Source: an uncultured Blautia sp.
GTDB lineage: Bacteria; Bacillota; Clostridia; Lachnospirales; Lachnospiraceae
NCBI GenBank assembly: GCA_934424575.1
Contig: CAKRXU010000065.1
Location: 1-6,413 of the forward strand
DNA length: 6,413 nucleotides
Reading direction: 5' to 3'
The notes under the pieces are model-generated. The model did not search any database, was not told the DNA's origin, and saw only the letters and a program-made list of their open reading frames with translations. Positions within the stretch are counted from its first letter, which is position 1. Each line of letters starts with the position of its first letter. Of the stretch, positions 1-6,156 are shown in pieces. Position numbers and translations under genes: made by a program.

Positions 1-27
1 TAAAAACGATCTTTTAGAATTTGATAG

Positions 28-53
28 GGGTAGTTTGCGCTTTTTGGCTACCC
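28..53. other. Short inverted repeat near the left edge
   Basis: GGGTAG (28-33) is followed by CTACCC (48-53) with a 14-base loop; two G-T wobbles could extend the stem inward. There is no T-run after it on the + strand, so it is not a clear intrinsic terminator of an upstream gene. It could be the remains of a terminator or an operator, or chance. It lies about 65 bases upstream of the extended -10 of the first gene. Confidence 0.25.
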
Positions 54-100
54 GAAAGTTATTGTTTCATAGTAAATATGAAAATATAAAATTTTTACAA

Positions 101-127
101 TTGCTGTCAGAAGAAAAATGGTATAAT
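101..127 (+). promoter_or_regulatory. Extended -10 promoter of the SEC-C/helical-protein operon
   Basis: A perfect sigma-A -10 TATAAT sits at 122-127 and is preceded by the TG extension (TGG at 119-121), giving TGGTATAAT. The best -35 is a weak TTGCTG at 101-106 with a short 15-base spacer, which is acceptable for an extended -10 promoter. Transcription would start near 133-135, leaving a leader of about 30 bases before the ATG at 167. This placement rules out the in-frame TTG at 35 as the start of the first gene. Confidence 0.65.
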
Positions 128-166
128 AAGTGTAGTGAATCAGTTGAGAACAGAAAAGGAGAAAAT

Positions 167-1204
167 ATGGCCAGCTTAAGATTAAAAAAACAGATATTAG
201 AAGTTGTAGATACTCAACTCAGAGACAATAATCCGCCTGTAACAAGGGAAGCTTATGACAGGCTGATTGATGCAGGATATTCTGTAAATGAAGCAAAAGA
301 AAAAATAGGCGCTGTTGTAATAGAAGCAATCTACGATGTTATGAAACAAAATCAGCCATACGACGAGAAAAGCTACGCAGAGTCATTAAGAAATATGGTA
401 CAGCAATGTATAGATTTCGAAGATACACATGAAATTCTGACAGAATGGGACGAGTGGGATGAGCTGGTCCAGGAAGGCTATGAGGCTCAGGATGACCAGG
501 ATTGTGAGAAAATGATTTCGTTATGGTGGAAAGCCTGGGAGATTTTTCAGAAGATTGTTGAAAAAGCAGAATACAAAATAAGTATCAGTGGACTTATGGA
601 ATCTCAGGATTATCAATATCCAATAGATGAGTGGCTGCAAGATATGGAAATAGAACTGGGAAATGCCGGTGAACACGAAAAACGTGTAGAATTTTGCAGA
701 AGTATTCTGGAAATCCTGGATTGGAGTTTTGATGATACAAGTGAGTTTAAATGTGCAATTGGAGAAGAGTTATATGCAGAAGGAAATGTTGTACAGGGCC
801 GCAAGTGGTTTGAAGACTGGCTGAAAGAAGAACCGCATGATCAGTATGCTTTAAGCACATTCAGCCGGTGCGTGCAGGCAGAAGAAGGAGTAGAACAAGC
901 TTACAAAATCATTCGCAGAGAAGTTATAGGCATTGTATGTACTGTTGGAAATGACTTACTATTTGAACGGGCGAGACTGTTGGCGGGATATCTGGAAAGA
1001 ACAGAAGATCTGAAATGGATAGAGCTGCAACTGGAAAATTTTTATAATGCACTGGATGAGGCGGAACTTTATGATGACTTGTATGACGATTTTACTCTGC
1101 CAATCCAACAGCCGGTTGTAAAAGAAAAGAAAGTGTATCCAAACGATCCCTGTCCATGTGGAAGTGGAAAGAAATATAAAAAGTGCTGTGGAAAAAACGC
1201 ATAA
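167..1204 (+). CDS. SEC-C zinc-motif protein with DUF1841-like N-terminal region
   Basis: This is a 345-residue, probably cytoplasmic protein with no signal peptide or membrane segment. The ATG at 167 is chosen because AAAGGAG (155-161) lies just upstream and a TATAAT box at 122-127 excludes the in-frame TTG at 35. Residues ~5-75 (Q-L-R-D-N-N-P-P, then A-Y-D-R-L-I and a D-E-K-S-Y stretch) resemble the DUF1841 family. The middle (~90-290) is acidic, tryptophan-rich and helical, like degenerate TPR repeats. The C-terminus is a textbook SEC-C motif, C329-x-C331-x8-C340-C341, in the context PNDPCPCGSGKKYKKCC. SEC-C modules bind zinc; in SecA this end contacts SecB and the ribosome, but many stand-alone SEC-C proteins have no known role. 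The stop codon overlaps the ribosome binding site of the next gene, so the two are probably co-transcribed. The SEC-C call is very sure, the DUF1841 likeness moderate, the function unknown. Confidence 0.9.
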   Translation: MASLRLKKQILEVVDTQLRDNNPPVTREAYDRLIDAGYSVNEAKEKIGAVVIEAIYDVMKQNQPYDEKSYAESLRNMVQQCIDFEDTHEILTEWDEWDELVQEGYEAQDDQDCEKMISLWWKAWEIFQKIVEKAEYKISISGLMESQDYQYPIDEWLQDMEIELGNAGEHEKRVEFCRSILEILDWSFDDTSEFKCAIGEELYAEGNVVQGRKWFEDWLKEEPHDQYALSTFSRCVQAEEGVEQAYKIIRREVIGIVCTVGNDLLFERARLLAGYLERTEDLKWIELQLENFYNALDEAELYDDLYDDFTLPIQQPVVKEKKVYPNDPCPCGSGKKYKKCCGKNA

Positions 1205-1220
1205 AGGAGATTGATCTAAA

Positions 1221-2957
1221 ATGCTGGAAGGTATAGAACAATTATCAAAAAAGGATTTGCAGGACATAATTTTAAAGATGCAGAAATTACTGTCAGACAA
1301 ACAGAAAAAGGAATTCCGGAAAATTGTTGAAATGCACAGAAATCAGCCAGAGAGCAAAAAATCACAGGCGTCGCAGGTAAGCATGTCAGATGATCTTGTA
1401 AATGAAAAAATGGCACAGATACAGAAGTGGAAAGATCAGATTGATGAGGGAGAACTCTGCCTCGATACAGAAGAATATGAAGACTATTCGAGAGGATACT
1501 GGGAATCAGACTGGATTACAGAGTATTATGACAATCAGGGCATCGGAGATAAGATTCAGTATATGATTCGTTTTGCTGAGGACTGTGTAAATGACAGACG
1601 TTATCAGGAAGCAAATGAGATATATGAATGGCTGTGGGAAATGGAAGTTTCGACTGAAAGTGAATATGATGAGGAAGATCCGGTAGATTTGGAAACACTG
1701 GAAGAAAATAATCTGATACATACAGACATGAAACGTCTGGCATTGCTGACATTATATGCGGATTATCAGGCATTGCCGGCAAATGAGCGTGCCAGAGATA
1801 TCTATCTCTATTTCGCCTACGGTACATTCACCAAATTGCATCTGGAAGAAATGTTCCATGTCGGAAGAGAGGAACTGGAGGATACGGAACAGTTCTGGAA
1901 GGATTGGATTGATCTTTTACAGAAGAAAAATGGAGATACAGAAGCCAGACTGTTGAAAGAAGCCATTTTGTACTGCAAAGGAATAGACGGATTGTGTGAA
2001 ATGGCAGAAGAAAATGCTTCTGTGCATCCGTCCCTGTACTTATCTGTAATGGAACAGTATGAGAGAGGGCACTTATATAATGAAATAGAAAAAGTCGGTG
2101 AAAATGCACTGAGTAAAATTGATGTCAGTCTGACGATTCGAAGTGAAATTGCGTTAAAAACAGCGTTTGCAGCATCATGCCTGAATCATGAAGAAAAAAT
2201 GATGCAGTTTTGCTGGGAGAGTTTTGTTTCCGATTCTACAGTAAAAAATTACCTGCGATTGTTTGGAACTGAAAAAATGGCAAATACATACGGTATACGA
2301 GGAAGAGAGGTCCTGGACAAAAGACTGAAAGGCAATCAGGAATTCAGGTATAGAAATTCGGAACTGAACAGAAATATAATGGGGGATTATGAATATTATC
2401 GATTACTGTTTTATACAGGGTGTTTTGATGCTGTAAAGAATATTTCAAAAAATCCGGAAGGATCTTTGGGATGGAGCAGTTCATTTATAGATGATGGAAT
2501 CAGATTGTTTCTGCTGTACTTATATGATCGTCCCCTTCCTTCAAAAGTTGCAAAAAATATAGTTTCTTACATAGGGTTCTCTGACGAAAAGAATCCGAAG
2601 AATCTGTTAAAGTTCGAAAAGGAAATCCAAAATGAGTGTCAGGAGCATAAAGTGAGCGAATTCTGGAATTATTTTCAGCGATGGAAAAAATATTTTCCAA
2701 TGGAAGAAAAAGAACGCAGGAAATATCTGGCATGGACAGAAAATATCATTTATAAAAGAGCTGACGCAATTGTATCAGGACAGCATAGAAGCCATTATGG
2801 CGAAGTTGCAGTACTTCTGGCAATTGTCGGAGAAATCAAAGAAGATATGGGAATGCAGGGGGCAGGAAGAGATATTTACGAACAGTATAAGAAAAAATTC
2901 CCAAGACATTCCTCTTTCCAGGGCCAGATGAAAGACTATTTCAATATAACGAAATAA
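1221..2957 (+). CDS. Uncharacterised helical-repeat protein, partner of the SEC-C gene
   Basis: This is a 578-residue soluble protein with no signal peptide, membrane segment or catalytic motif that I recognise. AAAGGAG at about 1203-1209, overlapping the previous stop, precedes the ATG by about 11 bases, and the gap between the genes is 16 bases. Residues 1-40 form a charged amphipathic helical region (LSKKDLQDIILKMQKLL, then KKEFRKIVEM), followed by a polar linker (~41-60). The rest is strongly helical, acidic and rich in aromatic residues, with TPR-like helix pairs such as residues ~112-140 (RFAEDCVNDRRYQEANEIYE). The last 55 residues (SHYGEVAVLLAIVGEI, then EQYKKKFPRHSSF) recall the C-terminal tail of SWIM zinc-finger family proteins, but no SWIM or other zinc motif is present. 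The neighbour carries the only zinc motif of the pair. A joint scaffold or complex is an inference; the function is unknown. Confidence 0.88.
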   Translation: MLEGIEQLSKKDLQDIILKMQKLLSDKQKKEFRKIVEMHRNQPESKKSQASQVSMSDDLVNEKMAQIQKWKDQIDEGELCLDTEEYEDYSRGYWESDWITEYYDNQGIGDKIQYMIRFAEDCVNDRRYQEANEIYEWLWEMEVSTESEYDEEDPVDLETLEENNLIHTDMKRLALLTLYADYQALPANERARDIYLYFAYGTFTKLHLEEMFHVGREELEDTEQFWKDWIDLLQKKNGDTEARLLKEAILYCKGIDGLCEMAEENASVHPSLYLSVMEQYERGHLYNEIEKVGENALSKIDVSLTIRSEIALKTAFAASCLNHEEKMMQFCWESFVSDSTVKNYLRLFGTEKMANTYGIRGREVLDKRLKGNQEFRYRNSELNRNIMGDYEYYRLLFYTGCFDAVKNISKNPEGSLGWSSSFIDDGIRLFLLYLYDRPLPSKVAKNIVSYIGFSDEKNPKNLLKFEKEIQNECQEHKVSEFWNYFQRWKKYFPMEEKERRKYLAWTENIIYKRADAIVSGQHRSHYGEVAVLLAIVGEIKEDMGMQGAGRDIYEQYKKKFPRHSSFQGQMKDYFNITK

Positions 2958-3006
2958 AGAAGTGATGCTGAAGCAATGTAAACATGCAAACGAAACAGCA
3001 GGTTGC

Positions 3007-3035
3007 TTTCCACAAAAACACCTTTCTGTTATGAT
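3007..3035 (+). promoter_or_regulatory. Promoter of the HTH/zinc-ribbon regulator
   Basis: TTTCCA (3007-3012, four of six to TTGACA), a 17-base spacer and TATGAT (3030-3035) with a TG extension at 3027-3028 form a good sigma-A promoter. The predicted start of transcription is around 3041-3043, about 20 bases before the ATG at 3064. It indicates that the regulator can be transcribed separately from the preceding two-gene unit, although no terminator is visible between them. Confidence 0.5.
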
Positions 3036-3063
3036 TAAAACACCAATAACGGAGGTGTATGCA

Positions 3064-3831
3064 ATGGAAACAAGAAAAGTTATTTTAAAACTGCGCACAA
3101 AAAGAGGCTTATCCCAGGACGAACTGGCTGAGAAGGTTATGGTCACGAGGCAGGCGGTATCTCGCTGGGAAAACGGTGAGACAGTTCCAAACACAGAAAC
3201 TCTCAAACTTTTATCCAAGGAATTTGATGTTTCGATCAACACACTGCTTGGTGAGCCAAGAAAGCTTATCTGCCAGTGCTGCGGAATGCCGCTTGAAGAT
3301 GATTCGATCATAGGCCGTGACAGCGATGGCAGCCTGAATGAAGATTACTGCAAATGGTGTTATGCTGACGGTACCTATACCTACAGTGACATGGATGAAC
3401 TGATTGATGTCTGTGTCAGAAATATGGTAGACGAAAATTTCCCGGAAGAACAGGCGCGCTCATATATGAAGGAACTGCTTCCGAAACTGGATTACTGGAA
3501 ACGATATGAAGAACTCAGTGACAACGGACAGTTCGAAGCATTCAAGAAACAACTGATTCAAGAAATTAACGATCTCCACATAGAAGGCATGCCAAAAGTT
3601 GAAAAATTAAATGCGCTTGTCGGAAAGTATGTAAACCTCGAATATCCACTGCCAAATGGCAAAACTGTAAAGTTCCTGGACGACCAGGCAACCTATCTGG
3701 GAAATCAGCTTGAATGTGAATTCGGTGGAGACAGATGTTTCGGAGTTCTGGCAAGTATGGATTTTATCATGATCTGCACATACGATGCCAAAGGAGCTGC
3801 TCCCGAACTGGTTCTCTATAAAAAAAGGTAA
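3064..3831 (+). CDS. Xre-family HTH regulator with zinc ribbon
   Basis: This is a 255-residue cytoplasmic DNA-binding protein. The ATG at 3064 is preceded six bases upstream by a near-perfect ribosome binding site, GGAGGTG (3051-3057). The in-frame GTG at 2962 is rejected because a promoter lies between the two starts. Residues ~5-63 are a Cro/cI-type helix-turn-helix (RGLSQDELAEKVMVTRQAVSRWENG) followed by the common dimer-side stretch. Residues ~69-120 are a putative zinc ribbon of the PF12674 type: C70-x2-C73-G-M-P, a D-S-D-G-S turn, then Y-C96-x2-C99-Y. Residues 121-170 are helical. Residues ~171-255 (KVEKLNALVGKYVNLEYPLPNGK, GGDRCFG, ELVLYKK) look like a compact beta-rich module often seen with this ribbon, possibly a ligand or redox sensor. 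Targets are unknown; autoregulation or control of the next operon is possible but not shown. Confidence 0.92.
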   Translation: METRKVILKLRTKRGLSQDELAEKVMVTRQAVSRWENGETVPNTETLKLLSKEFDVSINTLLGEPRKLICQCCGMPLEDDSIIGRDSDGSLNEDYCKWCYADGTYTYSDMDELIDVCVRNMVDENFPEEQARSYMKELLPKLDYWKRYEELSDNGQFEAFKKQLIQEINDLHIEGMPKVEKLNALVGKYVNLEYPLPNGKTVKFLDDQATYLGNQLECEFGGDRCFGVLASMDFIMICTYDAKGAAPELVLYKKR

Positions 3832-3883
3832 GCTGCCGTAAACAGCAGAAGAGCTACAAACTACCCAATTGTTCTACTGATAG

Positions 3884-3928
3884 CATAAGGTTATGAATAG
3901 AAAAAGTCTAAGTTATCACTTATGATAA
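3884..3928. promoter_or_regulatory. Two dyads with TTATSA half-sites, candidate operators
   Basis: CATAA-GG-TTATG (3884-3895) and TTATCA-CTTA-TGATAA (3913-3928) are perfect inverted repeats of 5 and 6 bp per arm. TTATGA or TTATCA recurs at 3891, 3913 and 3920. The cluster lies roughly 100-150 bases upstream of the best promoter candidate for the MTHFR operon and 50-100 bases after the regulator gene. This is compatible with an activator or repressor binding region. The high A/T content makes chance dyads likely, so this is only a candidate. The regulator is not identified; the adjacent HTH protein is one possibility. Confidence 0.35.
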
Positions 3929-3958
3929 AAAAATAACAATAATGATAAAAAAATAACA
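3922..3958. repeat. Perfect 17-bp tandem direct repeat, 20-bp period
   Basis: ATGATAAAAAAATAACA occurs at 3922-3938 and again, identical, at 3942-3958. The period is 20 bases, close to two helical turns, which would put both copies on one face of the DNA. Each copy contains a TGATAA half-site shared with the dyad at 3913-3928 and an A7 tract. It may be a paired protein-binding site, an intrinsically bent A-tract element or upstream promoter DNA; simple slippage duplication is the alternative. Confidence 0.6.
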
Positions 3959-4031
3959 GATAAATTTCTAGTGAAAAAGCCTTGTTTCATAAAAAAAGCC
4001 ATTCTTTTTGATAAAAATATACAATAATAGC

Positions 4032-4060
4032 TGGATAAAATGAATGATTTGTGCTACATT
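4032..4060 (+). promoter_or_regulatory. Candidate promoter of the rnfC2-metV operon
   Basis: TGGATA (4032-4037), a 17-base spacer and TACATT (4055-4060), with TG at 4052-4053 extending the -10, give the best sigma-A-like arrangement in the spacer. Both hexamers match the consensus at only four of six positions. TTGTGC (4049-4054) with TAATTG (4072-4077) is a rival. Either would leave a long leader of about 110-125 bases before the TTG start, including a T-tract at 4105-4111. Confidence 0.3.
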
Positions 4061-4175
4061 TATATAGACAGTAATTGTAGAACCAAATTATCGAAATTTT
4101 ATTGTTTTTTTCTTAACAGTGCAGAGGGGGAAAGAAAGGATAAAAAAGATAAGTATGCAGGTTCAAATATTTCAT

Positions 4176-4186
4176 AAGGAAGGTGA
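4176..4186 (+). promoter_or_regulatory. Ribosome binding site that favours a TTG start for rnfC2
   Basis: AAGGAAGGTGA is the full anti-Shine-Dalgarno complement AAGGAGGTGA with one inserted A. It sits 4 bases before TTG at 4191. The in-frame ATG at 4155 has only AAAGGA about 14 bases upstream, and the GTG at 4119 has no ribosome binding site. A start at 4191 also lines the protein up with the N-terminus of the downstream MetV homologue. Confidence 0.6.
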
Positions 4187-4190
4187 GCAA

Positions 4191-6155
4191 TTGGAAAACT
4201 ATACTAAGTACAAGCTGAAAAGCAGTGATGAACTTACATCAGTGCTGAACGGCAGGGACAACCTGTTTGTGATTGCCTGCAACAAGTGTTTCAAAGAATT
4301 TGAAACCGTTGACGAACCAGATTGCGGAGAGTTCCTGAAATTTGCTGCGGAGCAGGGAAAAACCGTCACAGGCAGTGCAAAATTTGATTTCTTATGCAAT
4401 AAGATGCACACAGAAAGAAAATTACAGGATCTGATTCCAGAAGGTACAGAGAATGTAGTAGTAATTTCCTGTGGTCTTGGTATTCAGACTGTTGCGGATC
4501 TGGCTGGCAAGCCGGTCATTGCCGCAAGCAATACCCTTAACTACAGAGGCCATCATGGCATGGCACTTACGAAGAAGAGCTGTGATGCATGTGCACAGTG
4601 TTATCTGAACGTTACCGGAGGTGTCTGTCCTATCGTCGACTGTTCCAAGAGTCTTGTAAATGGACAGTGCGGCGGAGCAAAGAACGGAAAATGCGAAGTA
4701 GATCCGAACAAGGACTGCGCATGGGAAAAAATCTACCAGAGACTGGCAAAACAGGGACGTCTGGAAGAATTCCTCAATCAGCCGGTACAGGTTCGTGATT
4801 TCTCCAAAGTTAATTTCAAGGTTATCAATGATTATGTCAAATCTATCAGAGATAACAGACTGAACGGATACTATGGCGGTGTTCATCCATCAGAGCACAA
4901 GGAATTCAGCGAACATGTCGATCTGAAGAGATTCCCGGATCCGAAGACCGTTGTGATCTCTATGTCACAGCATCTGGGAGCTCCTGCAAACCCGATCGTT
5001 CAGGTAGGCGACACAGTAAAAGTCGGCCAGAAGATCGCTGAAGCAGCCGGATTTATCAGTGCGCCGGTACATTCCAGCGTAAGCGGAACTGTAGTAGCTG
5101 TTGAACCTCGTATGCATGGTACAAGAGGCAGTGAAGTGATGGCAGTTGTCATCGAATCAGACGGAAAGAATACTCTGCACGAATCCGTACAGCCTCATAA
5201 ACCTTTAGATGAACTTACACCAGATGAGATCATTGAGATTGTAAAAGAAGCAGGAATCGTTGGTATGGGTGGAGCAGGTTTTCCGACCTGTGTCAAACTG
5301 AAACCAGCCAAACCAGTTGATACCATTCTCCTCAATGGATGCGAATGTGAGCCATATTTAACAGCAGACCACAAGGTTCTCCTTGAGTTTGCAGATGACA
5401 TTATTTTTGGTCTGAAAGCAATCCTCAAGACAACAGGTGCCGAGAAGGGTATCATTGTCATCGAGGATAACAAGCAGGATGCCATCGAATTAATGCAGGA
5501 AAAAGTTGCCGACATCGGAAACATGGAAGTTTTTGTTGCAAGAACCAAATACCCACAGGGTGCTGAAAAAACTCTCATCAAGCGCGTTATGGGCAGAAAG
5601 GTTCCGAGCGGTGGTCTCCCGGCAGATGTTGGCGTTATCGTAGATAATATCAGTACCGTAAAGGCAATCTCTGATGCAATCCAGAAAGGTATGCCGCTGA
5701 TCGAGCGTGTTACAACAATCACAGGCGAGAAAATCAAGAATCCTGGCAACTTTATCATCAAGATCGGTACAAGCGTAAGAGATCTGATCGATTATTGTGG
5801 CGGCTTCACAGATGATGACGTACTGGTCAAGATGGGCGGACCAATGATGGGATTCCCTCTGAATACACTGGATGTACCAATGATGAAGGGATCCAACGGT
5901 ATCATCGCTATTGATACAGATGAGACAAAAGAGCAGCCATGTATCAAATGTGGACGCTGCGTAGACGTATGTCCGATGGAACTTTCTCCTCTGTATTTCG
6001 TAAAATATGCCAAAGAAGAGAACTGGCAGGGCATGAAAGACATGAGCGTTATGGATTGTGTTGAATGTAGATGCTGTCAGTACATCTGTTCTTCAAAGAT
6101 TCCGATCATTAACAGTATCAAAGCCGGAAAAAATGCAGTAAGGGGGATGAAGTGA
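4191..6155 (+). CDS. rnfC2: RnfC2-like NADH-oxidising subunit of MTHFR, with N-terminal MetV-like domain
   Basis: This 654-residue protein (690 or 666 if GTG 4119 or ATG 4155 were used minus/plus the leader; TTG 4191 preferred for its ribosome binding site) is the predicted electron-input subunit of acetogen-type methylenetetrahydrofolate reductase. Residues 1-~200 are a MetV-like domain (MTHFR C-terminal family) with cysteines 30, 33, 69, 94, 131, 134, 137, 146, 151, 160, 168 and 176, including CDACAQC, GGVCP and NGQCGG. Residues ~230-640 are RnfC: GVHP start, barrel-sandwich hybrid at ~263-306, flavin/NADH fold with GMGGAGFPT (~357-365) and NGCECEPYLTADHK (~382-395), an SLBB-like stretch (~506-551), and two 4Fe-4S motifs, C584-x2-C587-x2-C590-x3-C594-P and C623-x2-C626-x2-C629-x3-C633. 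The last C is followed by S instead of the usual P. The protein is soluble, with no membrane segment. In Acetobacterium woodii, RnfC2 joins MetF and MetV and accepts electrons from NADH. It is not the RnfC of a full Rnf complex, because metV follows directly instead of rnfD. Confidence 0.88.
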   Translation: MENYTKYKLKSSDELTSVLNGRDNLFVIACNKCFKEFETVDEPDCGEFLKFAAEQGKTVTGSAKFDFLCNKMHTERKLQDLIPEGTENVVVISCGLGIQTVADLAGKPVIAASNTLNYRGHHGMALTKKSCDACAQCYLNVTGGVCPIVDCSKSLVNGQCGGAKNGKCEVDPNKDCAWEKIYQRLAKQGRLEEFLNQPVQVRDFSKVNFKVINDYVKSIRDNRLNGYYGGVHPSEHKEFSEHVDLKRFPDPKTVVISMSQHLGAPANPIVQVGDTVKVGQKIAEAAGFISAPVHSSVSGTVVAVEPRMHGTRGSEVMAVVIESDGKNTLHESVQPHKPLDELTPDEIIEIVKEAGIVGMGGAGFPTCVKLKPAKPVDTILLNGCECEPYLTADHKVLLEFADDIIFGLKAILKTTGAEKGIIVIEDNKQDAIELMQEKVADIGNMEVFVARTKYPQGAEKTLIKRVMGRKVPSGGLPADVGVIVDNISTVKAISDAIQKGMPLIERVTTITGEKIKNPGNFIIKIGTSVRDLIDYCGGFTDDDVLVKMGGPMMGFPLNTLDVPMMKGSNGIIAIDTDETKEQPCIKCGRCVDVCPMELSPLYFVKYAKEENWQGMKDMSVMDCVECRCCQYICSSKIPIINSIKAGKNAVRGMK

Positions 6156-6156
6156 T

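Larger units (their letters stand above)
3832..4190. other. A/T-rich, gene-free control region upstream of the MTHFR operon
   Basis: No credible coding sequence lies here: stops are dense in all frames and no ribosome binding site is followed by a usable start until 4155/4191. The left third is ordinary sequence with only 4-bp inverted repeats (for example GCTG/CAGC just after the regulator stop) and no strong terminator. The middle, about 3884-4014, is extremely A/T-rich and contains the dyads and direct repeat listed separately. The right third holds a candidate promoter and a T-tract (4105-4111) within the probable leader. No tRNA, T-box or recognised riboswitch signature was seen. Confidence 0.7.

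Noticed and set aside
35..166. In-frame N-terminal extension of the SEC-C gene from a TTG at 35
   Set aside because: A perfect extended -10 box (119-127) lies inside it, there is no ribosome binding site before 35, and ATG 167 has AAAGGAG at good spacing.
1516..1827. Antisense reading frames over the helical-protein gene, and similar ones over rnfC2 (e.g. 5195-5761)
   Set aside because: They lie wholly within well-supported + strand genes, lack ribosome binding sites and have composition typical of opposite-strand shadows.
3000..3020. Imperfect inverted repeat AGCA-GGT-TGCT overlapping the -35 of the regulator as an autoregulatory operator
   Set aside because: Arms are only 4 bp with mismatches beyond; not distinguishable from chance.
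2962..3063. In-frame GTG start giving a 34-residue extension of the HTH regulator
   Set aside because: The promoter at 3007-3035 and the near-perfect GGAGGTG before ATG 3064 place the start at 3064; the HTH domain begins right there.
3993..4009. AAAAAG-CCATT-CTTTTT hairpin as a terminator after the regulator
   Set aside because: The stem is 6 bp with a single G-C pair; it is too weak for an intrinsic terminator and probably reflects base composition.
4085..4111. AAATT/AATTT hairpin followed by a T-tract as an attenuator in the rnfC2 leader
   Set aside because: The stem is five A-T pairs only, so it would not terminate transcription; the T-tract alone is not evidence.
4191..6155. RnfC of a membrane Rnf ion-pumping complex
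   Set aside because: The N-terminal MetV-like domain and the immediately following metV, in place of rnfD, point to the soluble MTHFR-associated RnfC2.
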